A DNA stretch of 16,084 nt, from NCBI GenBank assembly GCA_905215015.1, contig CAJMOS010000071.1:1-16084 (forward strand). Direction: 5' to 3'. A program made the translations under genes and the position numbers. Position 1 is the first letter of the stretch. Each line of letters opens with the position of its first letter. This DNA comes from an uncultured bacterium (lineage in GTDB: Bacteria; Spirochaetota; Spirochaetia; Sphaerochaetales; Sphaerochaetaceae). Under the pieces are notes generated by a model, which was given only the letters and a program-made list of their open reading frames with translations, was not told the origin of the DNA and made no database searches. Positions 7,426 to 14,238 of the stretch are shown in pieces.

Positions 7426-7466
7426 AAGATAGCCGTCCAAGACTGACACGCTTGGGCGGCTATCTT
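7426..7466 (+). terminator. Long hairpin after the second dehydratase gene
   Basis: AAGATAGCCGTCCAAG (7426-7441) pairs with CTTGGGCGGCTATCTT (7451-7466) in a 16-bp stem with one U-G wobble and a 9-base loop. On the minus strand the same site has a C-A mismatch, so it is built for plus-strand RNA. It ends the aldarate transcript region, but only a weakly T-rich GCTGGTTGTG follows, so it may protect the 3' end and not itself terminate. The 258 bases between this dehydratase gene and ackA (7352-7609) hold no gene that I can support. Confidence 0.6.
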
Positions 7467-7530
7467 GCTGGTTGTGCGATGACTGCAAGCACCGGGAACC
7501 TCCGGAGTGTTGGCTTTCCTCGCAATCTCA

Positions 7531-7580
7531 CACATACAAAAGACGCCAGACATGCATGGTATCGCACCTGCATGCCTGGC
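7531..7580 (-). terminator. Intrinsic terminator of ackA
   Basis: Read on the minus strand, GCCAGGCATGCAGGT pairs with ACCATGCATGTCTGGC across a 5-base loop, with one G-U wobble and one bulged base. The T-rich GTCTTTTGT follows. The mispair is a tolerable G-U only in minus-strand RNA, which assigns it to the ackA transcript. It lies 30 bases past the ackA stop. Confidence 0.75.
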
Positions 7581-7609
7581 AATCGAAGAATCCCCTGCTT
7601 GGTCTGTGC

Positions 7610-8971
7610 TTACAGGTTGTAGATATTGATGGTTGCCTTGGGCGGGACGGCGAGAATCTCCTTCAGCTCAGGATGCTTGGCAAGCTGGGCGGGAAGGGCT
7701 CTGGCTCTGCCCTTGTTCACGTAGTTCGGGTCCTCGAAGGAGTAGTGGAAGTTGGTGTGGACGTCGTAGGTGCCCTCCATCAATGCGTGGGCGTCCTCGG
7801 CAATCACCAGCTCCTCGTCGGTCGGAATGACAAAGATCTTGACCTTGCTGTCGTCTGCGGAAATGCACTCCTCGGCGTTGCGGCAATGGCAGATGTCGTT
7901 CTTGTGCTGGTCGAGCTTGATGCCGAAGAACTCCAGGTTCTTGCAGGCGCCACGGCGGATCTGCTCGCCCATCTCGCCGACACCGGCGGTGAAGACGATG
8001 GCGTCGACCCTGCCGAGCAGGGCGCAGTAGGCACCGATGTACTTGTTCAGCCTGTGGCACTCCATGTCGACTCCGAGCTGTGCCTTGGCGTTGCCCTCCA
8101 AAGCGGCCTTCTGCACGTCACGGCGGTCACTCATGCCGCAAATGCCGATCAAGCCGCTCTTCTTGTTCAGGGCGGTGTCCATCTCGCTTGCGGTCATGCC
8201 GGTCTTGTGCATGATGTAGGGCATGATGGCCGGATCCATGTCGCCGGAACGGGTACCCATGACCAGACCCTCAAGCGGGGTCAGGCCCATGCTGGTGTCG
8301 ATGCAGACGCCATTCTTGACGGCAGCCACGGAAGCGCCGTTGCCGATGTGGCAGATGATGACGTTGGTGTCCTTGTTCTCCTTGCCAAGCAGGACAGCGG
8401 CACGTTTGGCGCAGTACAGGTGGCTGGTGCCATGGAAGCCATAGCGGCGGACACTGTACTTGGTGTACCACTCATAGGGAAGGGCGTACATGAAGGCCTC
8501 CGGCGGCATGGTCTGGTGGAACGCGGTGTCCATGACGATTGCCTGCGGGACATTGGGAAGAGCCTTGCGGGCGACCTCGATGCCCATGATGTTGGCCGGC
8601 ATGTGGAGCGGTCCGAGGGGAATCACCTTCTTCAGGTCCTCGATGACCTGGTCGGTGACCAGCGCGGACTTCTTGAAATACTCGCCACCGTGCAGGACTC
8701 TATGGCCGACAGCTCCGATTTCCTTCAGGTCGGTGATGACGCCGTAGGTCGGATCCTGCAGCATCTTCAAGATCATGTCGATCGCTTCCTTGTGGGTTTG
8801 AGCGGAGAAGGTCGCGTCGTACTCTTCCTTGCCCTGAGATTTCTGCTCGATGGTGGAATACTCCTGACCGATCCTCTCGACAATGCCCACGCAAAGAACG
8901 TCTTTCTTCTCCCAGTCGTACACCTGGTATTTGGCGGAAGAAGATCCGCAGTTCAAACACAGAATAACCAT
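7610..8971 (-). CDS. ackA: Acetate kinase
   Basis: Cytoplasmic ASKHA-fold kinase that converts acetyl phosphate and ADP to acetate and ATP, the final ATP-yielding step of acetate fermentation. Clear motifs are the N-terminal NCGSSSAK (residues 7-14), YGFHGTSH, HIGNGAS, the LTPLEGLVMGTRSGDMDP block, GVGEMGEQIR, and IPTDEELVIAEDAHAL near the usual C-terminus. Most acetate kinases end close to that last motif at about 400 residues. This one is 453 residues, with a tail of about 55 residues (containing FHYSFEDPNYVNKGR and ending INIYNL). The start ATG has AGGAG seven bases upstream. It stands alone with its own promoter and terminator; no phosphotransacetylase gene is adjacent. Confidence 0.96.
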   Translation of the reverse strand: MVILCLNCGSSSAKYQVYDWEKKDVLCVGIVERIGQEYSTIEQKSQGKEEYDATFSAQTHKEAIDMILKMLQDPTYGVITDLKEIGAVGHRVLHGGEYFKKSALVTDQVIEDLKKVIPLGPLHMPANIMGIEVARKALPNVPQAIVMDTAFHQTMPPEAFMYALPYEWYTKYSVRRYGFHGTSHLYCAKRAAVLLGKENKDTNVIICHIGNGASVAAVKNGVCIDTSMGLTPLEGLVMGTRSGDMDPAIMPYIMHKTGMTASEMDTALNKKSGLIGICGMSDRRDVQKAALEGNAKAQLGVDMECHRLNKYIGAYCALLGRVDAIVFTAGVGEMGEQIRRGACKNLEFFGIKLDQHKNDICHCRNAEECISADDSKVKIFVIPTDEELVIAEDAHALMEGTYDVHTNFHYSFEDPNYVNKGRARALPAQLAKHPELKEILAVPPKATINIYNL

Positions 8972-9021
8972 CCTGAAACTCCTATTGTTTGTTTGATGAT
9001 GCTCTTGAAATGCACGGACTA

Positions 9022-9050
9022 ATTCTAACGAGCATGGCCCGCTGAATCAA
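9022..9050 (-). promoter_or_regulatory. Promoter of ackA
   Basis: On the minus strand, TTGATT (9045-9050, 4 of 6 consensus) and TAGAAT (9022-9027, 5 of 6) are separated by exactly 17 bases. Transcription would start near 9015, giving a leader of about 44 bases that contains the ackA ribosome binding site. Confidence 0.7.
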
Positions 9051-9091
9051 CGGTTGTGGCAGATTCTTCAAGAAACTCCGTTCTATAGGTT

Positions 9092-10090
9092 ATGTGGAGT
9101 ATTTTCCTTGTCTGTATGCTGGCCACTCTCCCGCTTGCCGCTTCAAGCGTGGTGCACGAGGTGTGGGGGGATACGAGCCGGCTGGTCCTGGATGGCTCAT
9201 GGGTGCGGGCGACACTGGGCTACGACCGGAAAGGCGGGACGGCGACGCTTGGCGCACTCGGCATCGACCTTGACAAACTGTCCTATGGGTCAACCGGGTG
9301 GGAAAAGCGGACGAGTTTTCCTTCGTTCGAATCCTGGGAATTCGTGTTGGGGAACGGGGGTGTGCGGGCATCCGCTCCCTTCCCTGACCCGTCAAGCCCC
9401 TCGTTGGCGGGTGCTTTCGTCGGCAGTTCCGGATTCCGGCTTGAGGTGGACGCATTCGCGTTTGCCCGGAAGAACCGGGAGGAACCTGTGGCAGTGCTCT
9501 ATCGGCCGTCGGTGGCTGACACTCCCGGCGGGGTTCTCGCCCGTCTGGAGCTTTCTGCGGGCAGTGCCAGCTCGGTCTGGGAACTGGTGGTGACCGAGCG
9601 GCTTGGAGTGGCAGGCTATGTGGACGGAATCATTGCCTTGGGAAACCTGTCCTTCACCGTCTGCTACGGCCATCCCCGATGGCCGCTCTCGTACCAGATC
9701 CGACTTGACAGCGGCATGATCCGGGCTGATTTTGAACGGCATTACGGGCCGAGACCGTTGTTCCGTGGCAAAACGCGAAATGAGCGCCGGCTGTGGAAGG
9801 TGACGGTGTCCGGACAGGGCTGGGACCTTACGGTAGGATCTTCCAAACGGAACAGGCAGCGCGCAAGAATCGTGGTCGAGGCAGCGTCGCGTTCCTGTGA
9901 GTTGAAGGCAACCTTGCAGAAAGGAGAGGTGAAATCCTGGTCTTTCGCCTGGCGGAACCGGCATCTGCTTCTGGGGTACGGTTCCACAGGCTTTTCCTGT
10001 TCCTTGGAATGGGAAAAGGGCCGGTGGAGATGGTGCCTGGAGTCAAGAAAGGGTAGGAAGGTTTCCTTGAAGGTCCGCTATGCGTGGTGA
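9092..10090 (+). CDS. Unrecognised exported protein, possibly outer-membrane beta-barrel type
   Basis: I do not recognise the family. The 332-residue product begins with a hydrophobic stretch (roughly residues 3-17) ending LAASS, a plausible signal peptide, although it lacks the usual basic residues at its start. The rest is rich in alternating polar and hydrophobic runs with many W, Y and G (for example FRLEVDAFAFARK), and it ends VSLKVRYAW. A terminal aromatic after an alternating strand is typical of proteins inserted by the outer-membrane assembly machinery; that function is inference. The ATG has no good ribosome binding site, but an in-frame TAG two codons upstream rules out a longer protein. 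Its last 48 bases overlap the 3' end of convergent murB. Confidence 0.6.
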   Translation: MWSIFLVCMLATLPLAASSVVHEVWGDTSRLVLDGSWVRATLGYDRKGGTATLGALGIDLDKLSYGSTGWEKRTSFPSFESWEFVLGNGGVRASAPFPDPSSPSLAGAFVGSSGFRLEVDAFAFARKNREEPVAVLYRPSVADTPGGVLARLELSAGSASSVWELVVTERLGVAGYVDGIIALGNLSFTVCYGHPRWPLSYQIRLDSGMIRADFERHYGPRPLFRGKTRNERRLWKVTVSGQGWDLTVGSSKRNRQRARIVVEAASRSCELKATLQKGEVKSWSFAWRNRHLLLGYGSTGFSCSLEWEKGRWRWCLESRKGRKVSLKVRYAW

Positions 10091-11002
10091 CGGGCGGCCG
10101 AGAAAACGTACTTCGTACTCGAGCTCCACTCCGGTCTGCTGCCTGACCGTGTTCCTGATTTCCTCTCCGAGCAGGTACAGGTCGTCGCTGGTCGCATCCC
10201 CGGTGTTGACCACGAAGTTGGCATGGTAGGGGCTGACCATCGCGCCTCCGATACGCTTGCCTTTCAGCCCGCATGCCTCGATCAGCTTCCCGGCATTTTC
10301 CCCTTCGGGATTCTTGAAGAAGCAGCCGGAAGAGGGCCAGTCGAACTGGTGGTTCGCCTTTCGTGTCCGCATGGCTCCTTCCTTGATCGTGCGCAGCGGC
10401 GCGGTCTGCTTGGTCGGATGGAGCAGGAACCCCGCCTCGTAGATGATGGCGCCATCGATGTGCTTGAAGGGGCTTTCCCTGTCCCCGAAATCCTCTGGAT
10501 ATGCCTCTAGCCGCCTCAGCTCTCCATTCCGGTCGATCCAGTCGACGTAGTAGAGATGGTTGCTGATCGTGGTGCCGTTGGCCCCGGCGTTGCCGAAGAT
10601 GGCTCCGCCGACGGTGCCGGGGATGCCGCCGAGCATCTCCAGCCCCGCGAGTCCGGCATCGATGGAAAGGTTGATCGCCTTGTCCAACAGCAAGCCCGCC
10701 CTGGCGCAGAAGAGGACGCCGTTGATATGGCAGCGGGTCAGATGGGTGGTGATGATCGTCAGGCCGGGGATTCCCCAGTCGCTGATGACGCAGTTGGTCG
10801 CCGAGCCGATGATGGTCACGGGAAGATGTTGTTCGTCAGCCCAGGCAAGGGCGGCCCGAATGTCATGGAAATCCTTGCAATAGAAGGCGTAATCCGCCCT
10901 TCCATGGGTATGCATCGAACTATGCGGGTTCAGGTCGAAATCCTTGAGGAGCGATTCGGTTATGTTGATTTTTTCCCTAGGCGGAAGTACATTGGATTCC
11001 AT
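10043..11002 (-). CDS. murB: UDP-N-acetylenolpyruvoylglucosamine reductase (MurB)
   Basis: Cytoplasmic FAD enzyme that reduces UDP-GlcNAc-enolpyruvate with NADPH to UDP-MurNAc, the second committed step of peptidoglycan synthesis. Family motifs are GSATNCVISD, GLEMLGGIPGTVGGAI followed by GNAGANG (FAD/phosphate binding), the catalytic-serine region SGCFFKNPEG, and KGKRIGGAMVSPYHANFVVN. The shorter form (319 residues with this start) resembles type II MurB. I chose the ATG at 11002. An upstream in-frame TTG at 11047 would add 15 residues but would overlap the cysS start region, and neither has a Shine-Dalgarno sequence. A strong -10 box lies 6 bases before the ATG, suggesting a leaderless message. 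The 3' end overlaps the convergent unknown gene. Confidence 0.93.
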   Translation of the reverse strand: MESNVLPPREKINITESLLKDFDLNPHSSMHTHGRADYAFYCKDFHDIRAALAWADEQHLPVTIIGSATNCVISDWGIPGLTIITTHLTRCHINGVLFCARAGLLLDKAINLSIDAGLAGLEMLGGIPGTVGGAIFGNAGANGTTISNHLYYVDWIDRNGELRRLEAYPEDFGDRESPFKHIDGAIIYEAGFLLHPTKQTAPLRTIKEGAMRTRKANHQFDWPSSGCFFKNPEGENAGKLIEACGLKGKRIGGAMVSPYHANFVVNTGDATSDDLYLLGEEIRNTVRQQTGVELEYEVRFLGRPSPRIADLQGNLPTLS

Positions 11003-11008
11003 ACGATG

Positions 11009-11038
11009 AGTATATATTGCCGGTTTGCAGGCTTGCAA
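11009..11038 (-). promoter_or_regulatory. murB promoter (leaderless type), overlapping the divergent cysS promoter region
   Basis: Minus-strand TATACT (11009-11014, 5 of 6 consensus) lies 18 bases after TTGCAA (11033-11038, 4 of 6). The seventh base past the -10 is the A of the murB ATG at 11002. On the plus strand the same AT-rich patch offers TATATT (11013-11018) as a -10 for cysS, with no convincing -35. The two promoters would therefore overlap within the 55 bases between the genes. Confidence 0.5.
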
Positions 11039-11057
11039 TTGTTTCAAGGAGCGGATG

Positions 11058-12476
11058 ATGAGTATACGTGTCTATAACACCATGAGCAGAAGTGTGGAAG
11101 ATTTTGTCCCTATTACGGCGGGGTTTGTGGGCATGTACACCTGTGGTCCCACTGTCTACAACTATGCCCATATCGGTAACCTGAGGACCTTCCTCTTCGA
11201 GGACCTGCTGAAGCGCGTGCTGATGTACAACGGCTACAAGGTCAAGCATGTCATGAACATCACCGACGTCGGCCATCTGACCGGTGACGGGGACGAGGGG
11301 GAGGACAAGGTGGAGAAGATGGCCCACAAGATGCACAAGACATCCTGGGAAATCGCCGACTTCTATACCAAGGCCTTCTTCAAGGACTATGACTCGCTGA
11401 ACATCATCCGCCCGACGGTAGTCTGCAAGGCCACCGACCACATCAAGGAGATGATCGCGTTGATCCAGCGCCTGGAGGAGAAGGGACACACCTATATCTC
11501 CGGCGGCAACGTCTACTTTGACATCTCCTCGATTCCCGACTATGGAAAGCTGGCGCGGCTGAAACTGGACTCCCTGCAGGACGCCCACCGCGACGACATC
11601 TTCCTTGACGGGAACAAGAAGAACCCGAAGGATTTCGTGCTCTGGTTCACCAACAGCAAGTTCGGCAACCAGGAGATGATGTGGGATTCTCCATGGGGAC
11701 GGGGCTTCCCGGGCTGGCATATCGAGTGCTCCGCCATGAGCATGAAATATCTTGGCGAGTCCTTCGACTTCCACTGCGGCGGCATCGACGCCATTCCGGT
11801 CCACCACACCAACGAGATCGCCCAGAGCGAGGCTGCGACCGGACACAAATGGGTCAACTACTGGATGCACGGCGAGTTCCTGTTGGACGACAGCGGGAAG
11901 ATGAGCAAGAGCAATGGAGAGTTTCTGACGTTGAGCGTGCTTGCCGGCAAGGGCTATGACCCGATGGACTATCGCTATTTCTGCCTTGGCGGCCACTATC
12001 GCTCGCAACTGAAGTTCAGCTGGGAAGCGTTGGACGCGGCCCGCAAGGCAAGGCTCGGCATTGTATCGAAAATGCAGGAATTGCTCGCGAAGGGCGCGAA
12101 ACGAGGTGCCATTGCCAGCGATGAGGCGAAGCGGCTGAAGGCGGAATTCACCGAGCACATCAACAACGACCTGAGCAGCCCGCGCGCCCTCGCCGACCTG
12201 TTCGCCGTCTTCAAGAGCGGCCTTGGCGACGATGAGAAATACTCCCTTGTCCTCGATTTCGACCAAGTCCTTGGACTTGAGTTGGACAAGGTGGCGCCCA
12301 GGAGAGAAGAAGGCGTCCAGGAGCTGGACCCTGAGTTGAAGAAGTTGCTTCAGGAACGCGCCGATGCCAAGAAGGCGAAGGATTGGGCCGCCGCGGACCG
12401 GATCCGCGACGCCCTGAAGGCAAAAGGCTTCGTGGTCAAGGATACTCCTCAGGGACCTATCCTCGAAAAGATCTGA
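11058..12476 (+). CDS. cysS: Cysteinyl-tRNA synthetase
   Basis: Class I aminoacyl-tRNA synthetase charging tRNA-Cys in the cytoplasm. The 472-residue protein has the HIGH-type motif HIGN at 38-41 and KMSKS at 281-285. Zinc ligands match E. coli CysRS: C29 (C28), C224 (C209), H249 (H234) and E253 (E238). The C-terminal part carries the usual helical anticodon-recognition region with a final KKAKDWAAADRIRDALKAKG block. I chose the second of two tandem ATGs (11058) because AAGGAG (11046-11051) lies 6 bases upstream of it; 11055 is possible. A longer frame from 11025 would add residues unlike the family. It is followed after 28 bases by the sigma factor gene. Confidence 0.97.
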   Translation: MSIRVYNTMSRSVEDFVPITAGFVGMYTCGPTVYNYAHIGNLRTFLFEDLLKRVLMYNGYKVKHVMNITDVGHLTGDGDEGEDKVEKMAHKMHKTSWEIADFYTKAFFKDYDSLNIIRPTVVCKATDHIKEMIALIQRLEEKGHTYISGGNVYFDISSIPDYGKLARLKLDSLQDAHRDDIFLDGNKKNPKDFVLWFTNSKFGNQEMMWDSPWGRGFPGWHIECSAMSMKYLGESFDFHCGGIDAIPVHHTNEIAQSEAATGHKWVNYWMHGEFLLDDSGKMSKSNGEFLTLSVLAGKGYDPMDYRYFCLGGHYRSQLKFSWEALDAARKARLGIVSKMQELLAKGAKRGAIASDEAKRLKAEFTEHINNDLSSPRALADLFAVFKSGLGDDEKYSLVLDFDQVLGLELDKVAPRREEGVQELDPELKKLLQERADAKKAKDWAAADRIRDALKAKGFVVKDTPQGPILEKI

Positions 12477-12504
12477 CGTTGTAACTTTCCGGAGAGGTCG
12501 TTTG

Positions 12505-13032
12505 TTGTTGGATATGGAAGTGCAAAGCAACGATGAGCAATGCTTCCGTCAGGTGTACCGAAGTTTTTTCCCCATGTTGCTCCGTGTGGTGTACCACATA
12601 ACGAACAACGAGGACATGGCTGAGGAAATCTGTCAGGAAGCGTTCATCAGGTTTTATGACAAAGCGATGACGTTCCCGAGCGAGGACGACGCCAAATATT
12701 GGTTGATCCGGGTCGCGAAAAACCTGGCGATCAACCAGGTGAAACGCCGCGCGCGGGAATTGGGAATGGTGGAAAAGCTGAAGAAGATCCCCCAGACCCC
12801 GCAGCAGGACGGTGTCCAGGAGCTATTGGAGAAAGAGGCCACTGAAGAGGTCCGGAAAGCAATAGCGGATCTGCCGGAGAAATTCCGTTTGGTCATCGTG
12901 ATGAAGGAATATACCGACATGGACTACAAGCAGATTGGTCAGGCGTTGCACATTTCCGTGAGTAATGTGAAGGTGAGGGCCTTCCGGGCAAGGAAAATGC
13001 TGGAAGCCGCCCTTCGCCGGAGCAGGGAGTGA
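12505..13032 (+). CDS. ECF-family RNA polymerase sigma factor (sigma-70 region 2 and 4)
   Basis: Alternative sigma factor that redirects RNA polymerase to stress or envelope promoters when freed from its anti-sigma factor. Region 2 is visible in the first 90 residues (FRQVYRSFFPML, then EDMAEEICQEAFIRFYD and YWLIRVAKNLAINQVKRRAR). Region 4 with its helix-turn-helix follows a linker (LPEKFRLVIVMKEYTDMDY, then YKQIGQALHISVSNVKVRAF). Length is about 175 residues, normal for the group. The start is a TTG: three tandem TTG codons (12502, 12505, 12508) follow GGAGAGG (12491-12497). The middle one has the best spacing, and the first ATG (12514) is too far. The adjacent membrane anti-sigma gene starts 2 bases after its stop, so they form a regulatory pair. 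The ECF subgroup cannot be set by eye. Confidence 0.93.
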   Translation: MLDMEVQSNDEQCFRQVYRSFFPMLLRVVYHITNNEDMAEEICQEAFIRFYDKAMTFPSEDDAKYWLIRVAKNLAINQVKRRARELGMVEKLKKIPQTPQQDGVQELLEKEATEEVRKAIADLPEKFRLVIVMKEYTDMDYKQIGQALHISVSNVKVRAFRARKMLEAALRRSRE

Positions 13033-13034
13033 GC

Positions 13035-13568
13035 ATGTGCGTTGATGACGAGTTACTGAGCGCCTATCTGGACGGAGAGCTTCAGGAGCCTTGGCGGACC
13101 CAGGTCGGGCAGCACCTGCAGTATTGCAGTGCCTGCAAGAACCGTTTTGAGCAGCTGAAGGCCCTTGATGCGAAGCTTAAGTCCGTGACGCTGAGTGATG
13201 ACGAGATCAAGCAGAGACAGGATCGGGTGCTGGCCTATTTCGAACGAAGCCGCTTTCCCCAGCAGAAGAAAGCCGGTCTCTTCCGGAAGAAGGTGCAGGT
13301 GCGGCTTGTGCCTGCATTGCTTTCCAGTGCGGCAGCCTTTGTGATTGTGTTCATCGGAGCCTTCGTGCTCTTCGGAACCAACACGAAACAGACGGAAACG
13401 CTGTTGCCTGGTATCGCCAGCCCTGTGGATAGCGCCAATATCCGCCAGGTATCCGAGGTCAGGCCCCAGTCGTTGGACGCCTATTCGGTCGACCAGATTG
13501 TGGATTACCTGGAGCAGAAGGGATATGCGGTGGAATTGCGCCTGAAAGCGGTCGAACCGATCAAGTAA
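13035..13568 (+). CDS. Membrane anti-sigma factor with zinc-binding (ZAS) domain
   Basis: Predicted inhibitor that holds the adjacent sigma factor at the membrane. The N-terminal cytoplasmic domain has the ZAS signature H27-x3-C31-x2-C34 (HLQYCSAC) and the usual LLSAYLDGEL start; a further C2 is present. One membrane segment spans about residues 91-113 after a basic stretch, leaving about 60 residues outside, ending in a small YSVDQIVDYLEQKGYAVEL domain. The total is 177 residues. I chose the ATG at 13035, which has GGGAG five bases upstream and starts 2 bases after the sigma stop; a GTG at 13029 overlapping that stop is possible. Release by stepwise proteolysis or zinc/thiol sensing is known for such proteins but cannot be decided here. 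Confidence 0.9.
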   Translation: MCVDDELLSAYLDGELQEPWRTQVGQHLQYCSACKNRFEQLKALDAKLKSVTLSDDEIKQRQDRVLAYFERSRFPQQKKAGLFRKKVQVRLVPALLSSAAAFVIVFIGAFVLFGTNTKQTETLLPGIASPVDSANIRQVSEVRPQSLDAYSVDQIVDYLEQKGYAVELRLKAVEPIK

Positions 13569-13602
13569 GGACTTCCGGCGAAAGCAACCCTGTCTGTTGC
13601 GT

Positions 13603-13644
13603 ACAAAGCCCCCCGAAGAATGGTTCCGGGGGCTTTGTCGTTTT
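13603..13644 (+). terminator. Intrinsic terminator after the anti-sigma gene
   Basis: ACAAAGCCCCC (13603-13613) pairs with GGGGGCTTTGT (13628-13638), and the 14-base loop can extend the stem by a few pairs. CG then TTTT (13641-13644) follows. It closes the cysS-sigma-anti-sigma unit. The minus strand has the same stem but no T-run after it. Confidence 0.85.
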
Positions 13645-13655
13645 CCCGGGACTTG

Positions 13656-13820
13656 TCATTGCAGCGTGTGGAGCTCGCTGAAAATCTCGTCGGCCTCCCT
13701 GCCGCTGAGCACGATGCCGTAATCAAACGCGATTTGCTTGATGGCCCTGCTGTCCTTCGCTTCCATCAGTTCGGCTTTCACCTTGCCCATGATCCGGTCA
13801 TACAATTCTGTCGCCTGCAT
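13656..13820 (-). CDS. Small 54-residue protein, unknown function
   Basis: A short reading frame too small for ordinary gene cut-offs but with excellent signals: GAGGAGG six bases before the ATG and a stop just short of the neighbouring terminator. The predicted protein starts MQATELYDRIMGKVKAELME, continues through a charged stretch, and ends with a block of the form IAFDYGIVLSGREADEIF before LHTLQ. It looks like two or three amphipathic helices with no signal peptide, membrane segment or cysteine. The YGIxLSxxEA pattern is reminiscent of Nif11-type leader or other small helical proteins, but I cannot assign a family. It lies 43 bases downstream of the rhodanese gene on the same strand and is probably co-transcribed with it. 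Confidence 0.75.
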   Translation of the reverse strand: MQATELYDRIMGKVKAELMEAKDSRAIKQIAFDYGIVLSGREADEIFSELHTLQ

Positions 13821-13863
13821 GGAGTACCTCCTCGACGAGTTGGAAGAAGTATACCATGGTTTG

Positions 13864-14169
13864 TCAATTTCTGGTGATGGGACCTTTCCAGTCCAGGATT
13901 CCGCCCATGTTGAAGAGGTTGGTGTAGCCTAGCTCGTCCAGCTTGATCATCGCGTCCTCCGCCCGCAGCCCGCTACGGCAGTAGAGCAGGATTCTGGCGT
14001 TTTTGTCCGGAAGCTCTTCCGGTTCTCCCTTGATGGACTCGTTGCGGATATTGATTGCTCCAGGAATGTGTCCCGCCTTGAATTCCTCGGGGGTCCTGAC
14101 ATCGACGAGGACCACCTTTCCCTCTGCAAGCATCCGTTTCCCTTCCTCTTGGCTGATATCCCGCATCAT
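13864..14169 (-). CDS. Single-domain rhodanese-like sulfurtransferase
   Basis: Small cytoplasmic rhodanese-fold protein of 101 residues that carries a persulfide on its catalytic cysteine and passes sulfur to acceptors such as thiols, cyanide or sulfur-relay proteins. Seen directly are VLVDVRTPEEFKAGHIPGAINI (residues 20-41), the signature of the fold, and the active-site loop CRSGLR at 64-69 with C64. The loop is six residues long, as in GlpE/PspE-type sulfurtransferases and unlike Cdc25-type phosphatases. The length is typical of single-domain members. AGGAGAGG lies 7 bases before the ATG; a second ATG follows at once. The gene is divergent from mtnA and upstream of the small 54-residue gene. 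Its particular sulfur acceptor cannot be told. Confidence 0.92.
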   Translation of the reverse strand: MMRDISQEEGKRMLAEGKVVLVDVRTPEEFKAGHIPGAINIRNESIKGEPEELPDKNARILLYCRSGLRAEDAMIKLDELGYTNLFNMGGILDWKGPITRN

Positions 14170-14190
14170 CGTGTTTCCTCTCCTGTCTGG

Positions 14191-14219
14191 AAGCTACCCA
14201 CCGGAATGGATTTGGTCAA
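14191..14219 (-). promoter_or_regulatory. Probable promoter of the rhodanese gene
   Basis: On the minus strand TTGACC (14214-14219, 5 of 6 consensus) is followed after 17 bases by TAGCTT (14191-14196, only 3 of 6). The leader would be short and contains the AGGAGAGG site. The strong -35 and ideal spacing support it; the poor -10 lowers confidence. Confidence 0.45.
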
Positions 14220-14238
14220 TGCCATCCCGTTCCTTTTG

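Noticed and set aside
7472..9022. A 516-codon plus-strand open frame across the acetate kinase gene
   Set aside because: It is antisense to ackA, whose motifs, ribosome binding site, promoter and terminator are all clear. The predicted product is a repetitive V/L/G/D/H composition typical of the complement of a GC-rich gene.
11025..11057. Upstream start for cysS
   Set aside because: The AAGGAG site lies inside this segment, and the added residues (QACNCFKER) are unlike the conserved N-terminus.
12481..12500. Autoregulatory ECF-type promoter (GTAACTT) before the sigma gene
   Set aside because: The -35-like GTAACTT is suggestive, but no fitting -10 at 16-17 bases could be identified, and the 28-base gap to cysS suits co-transcription.
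10977..12530. A 517-codon minus-strand open frame opposite cysS
   Set aside because: It is the shadow of cysS, which has HIGH, KMSKS and all four zinc ligands. The antisense product has no recognisable motifs.
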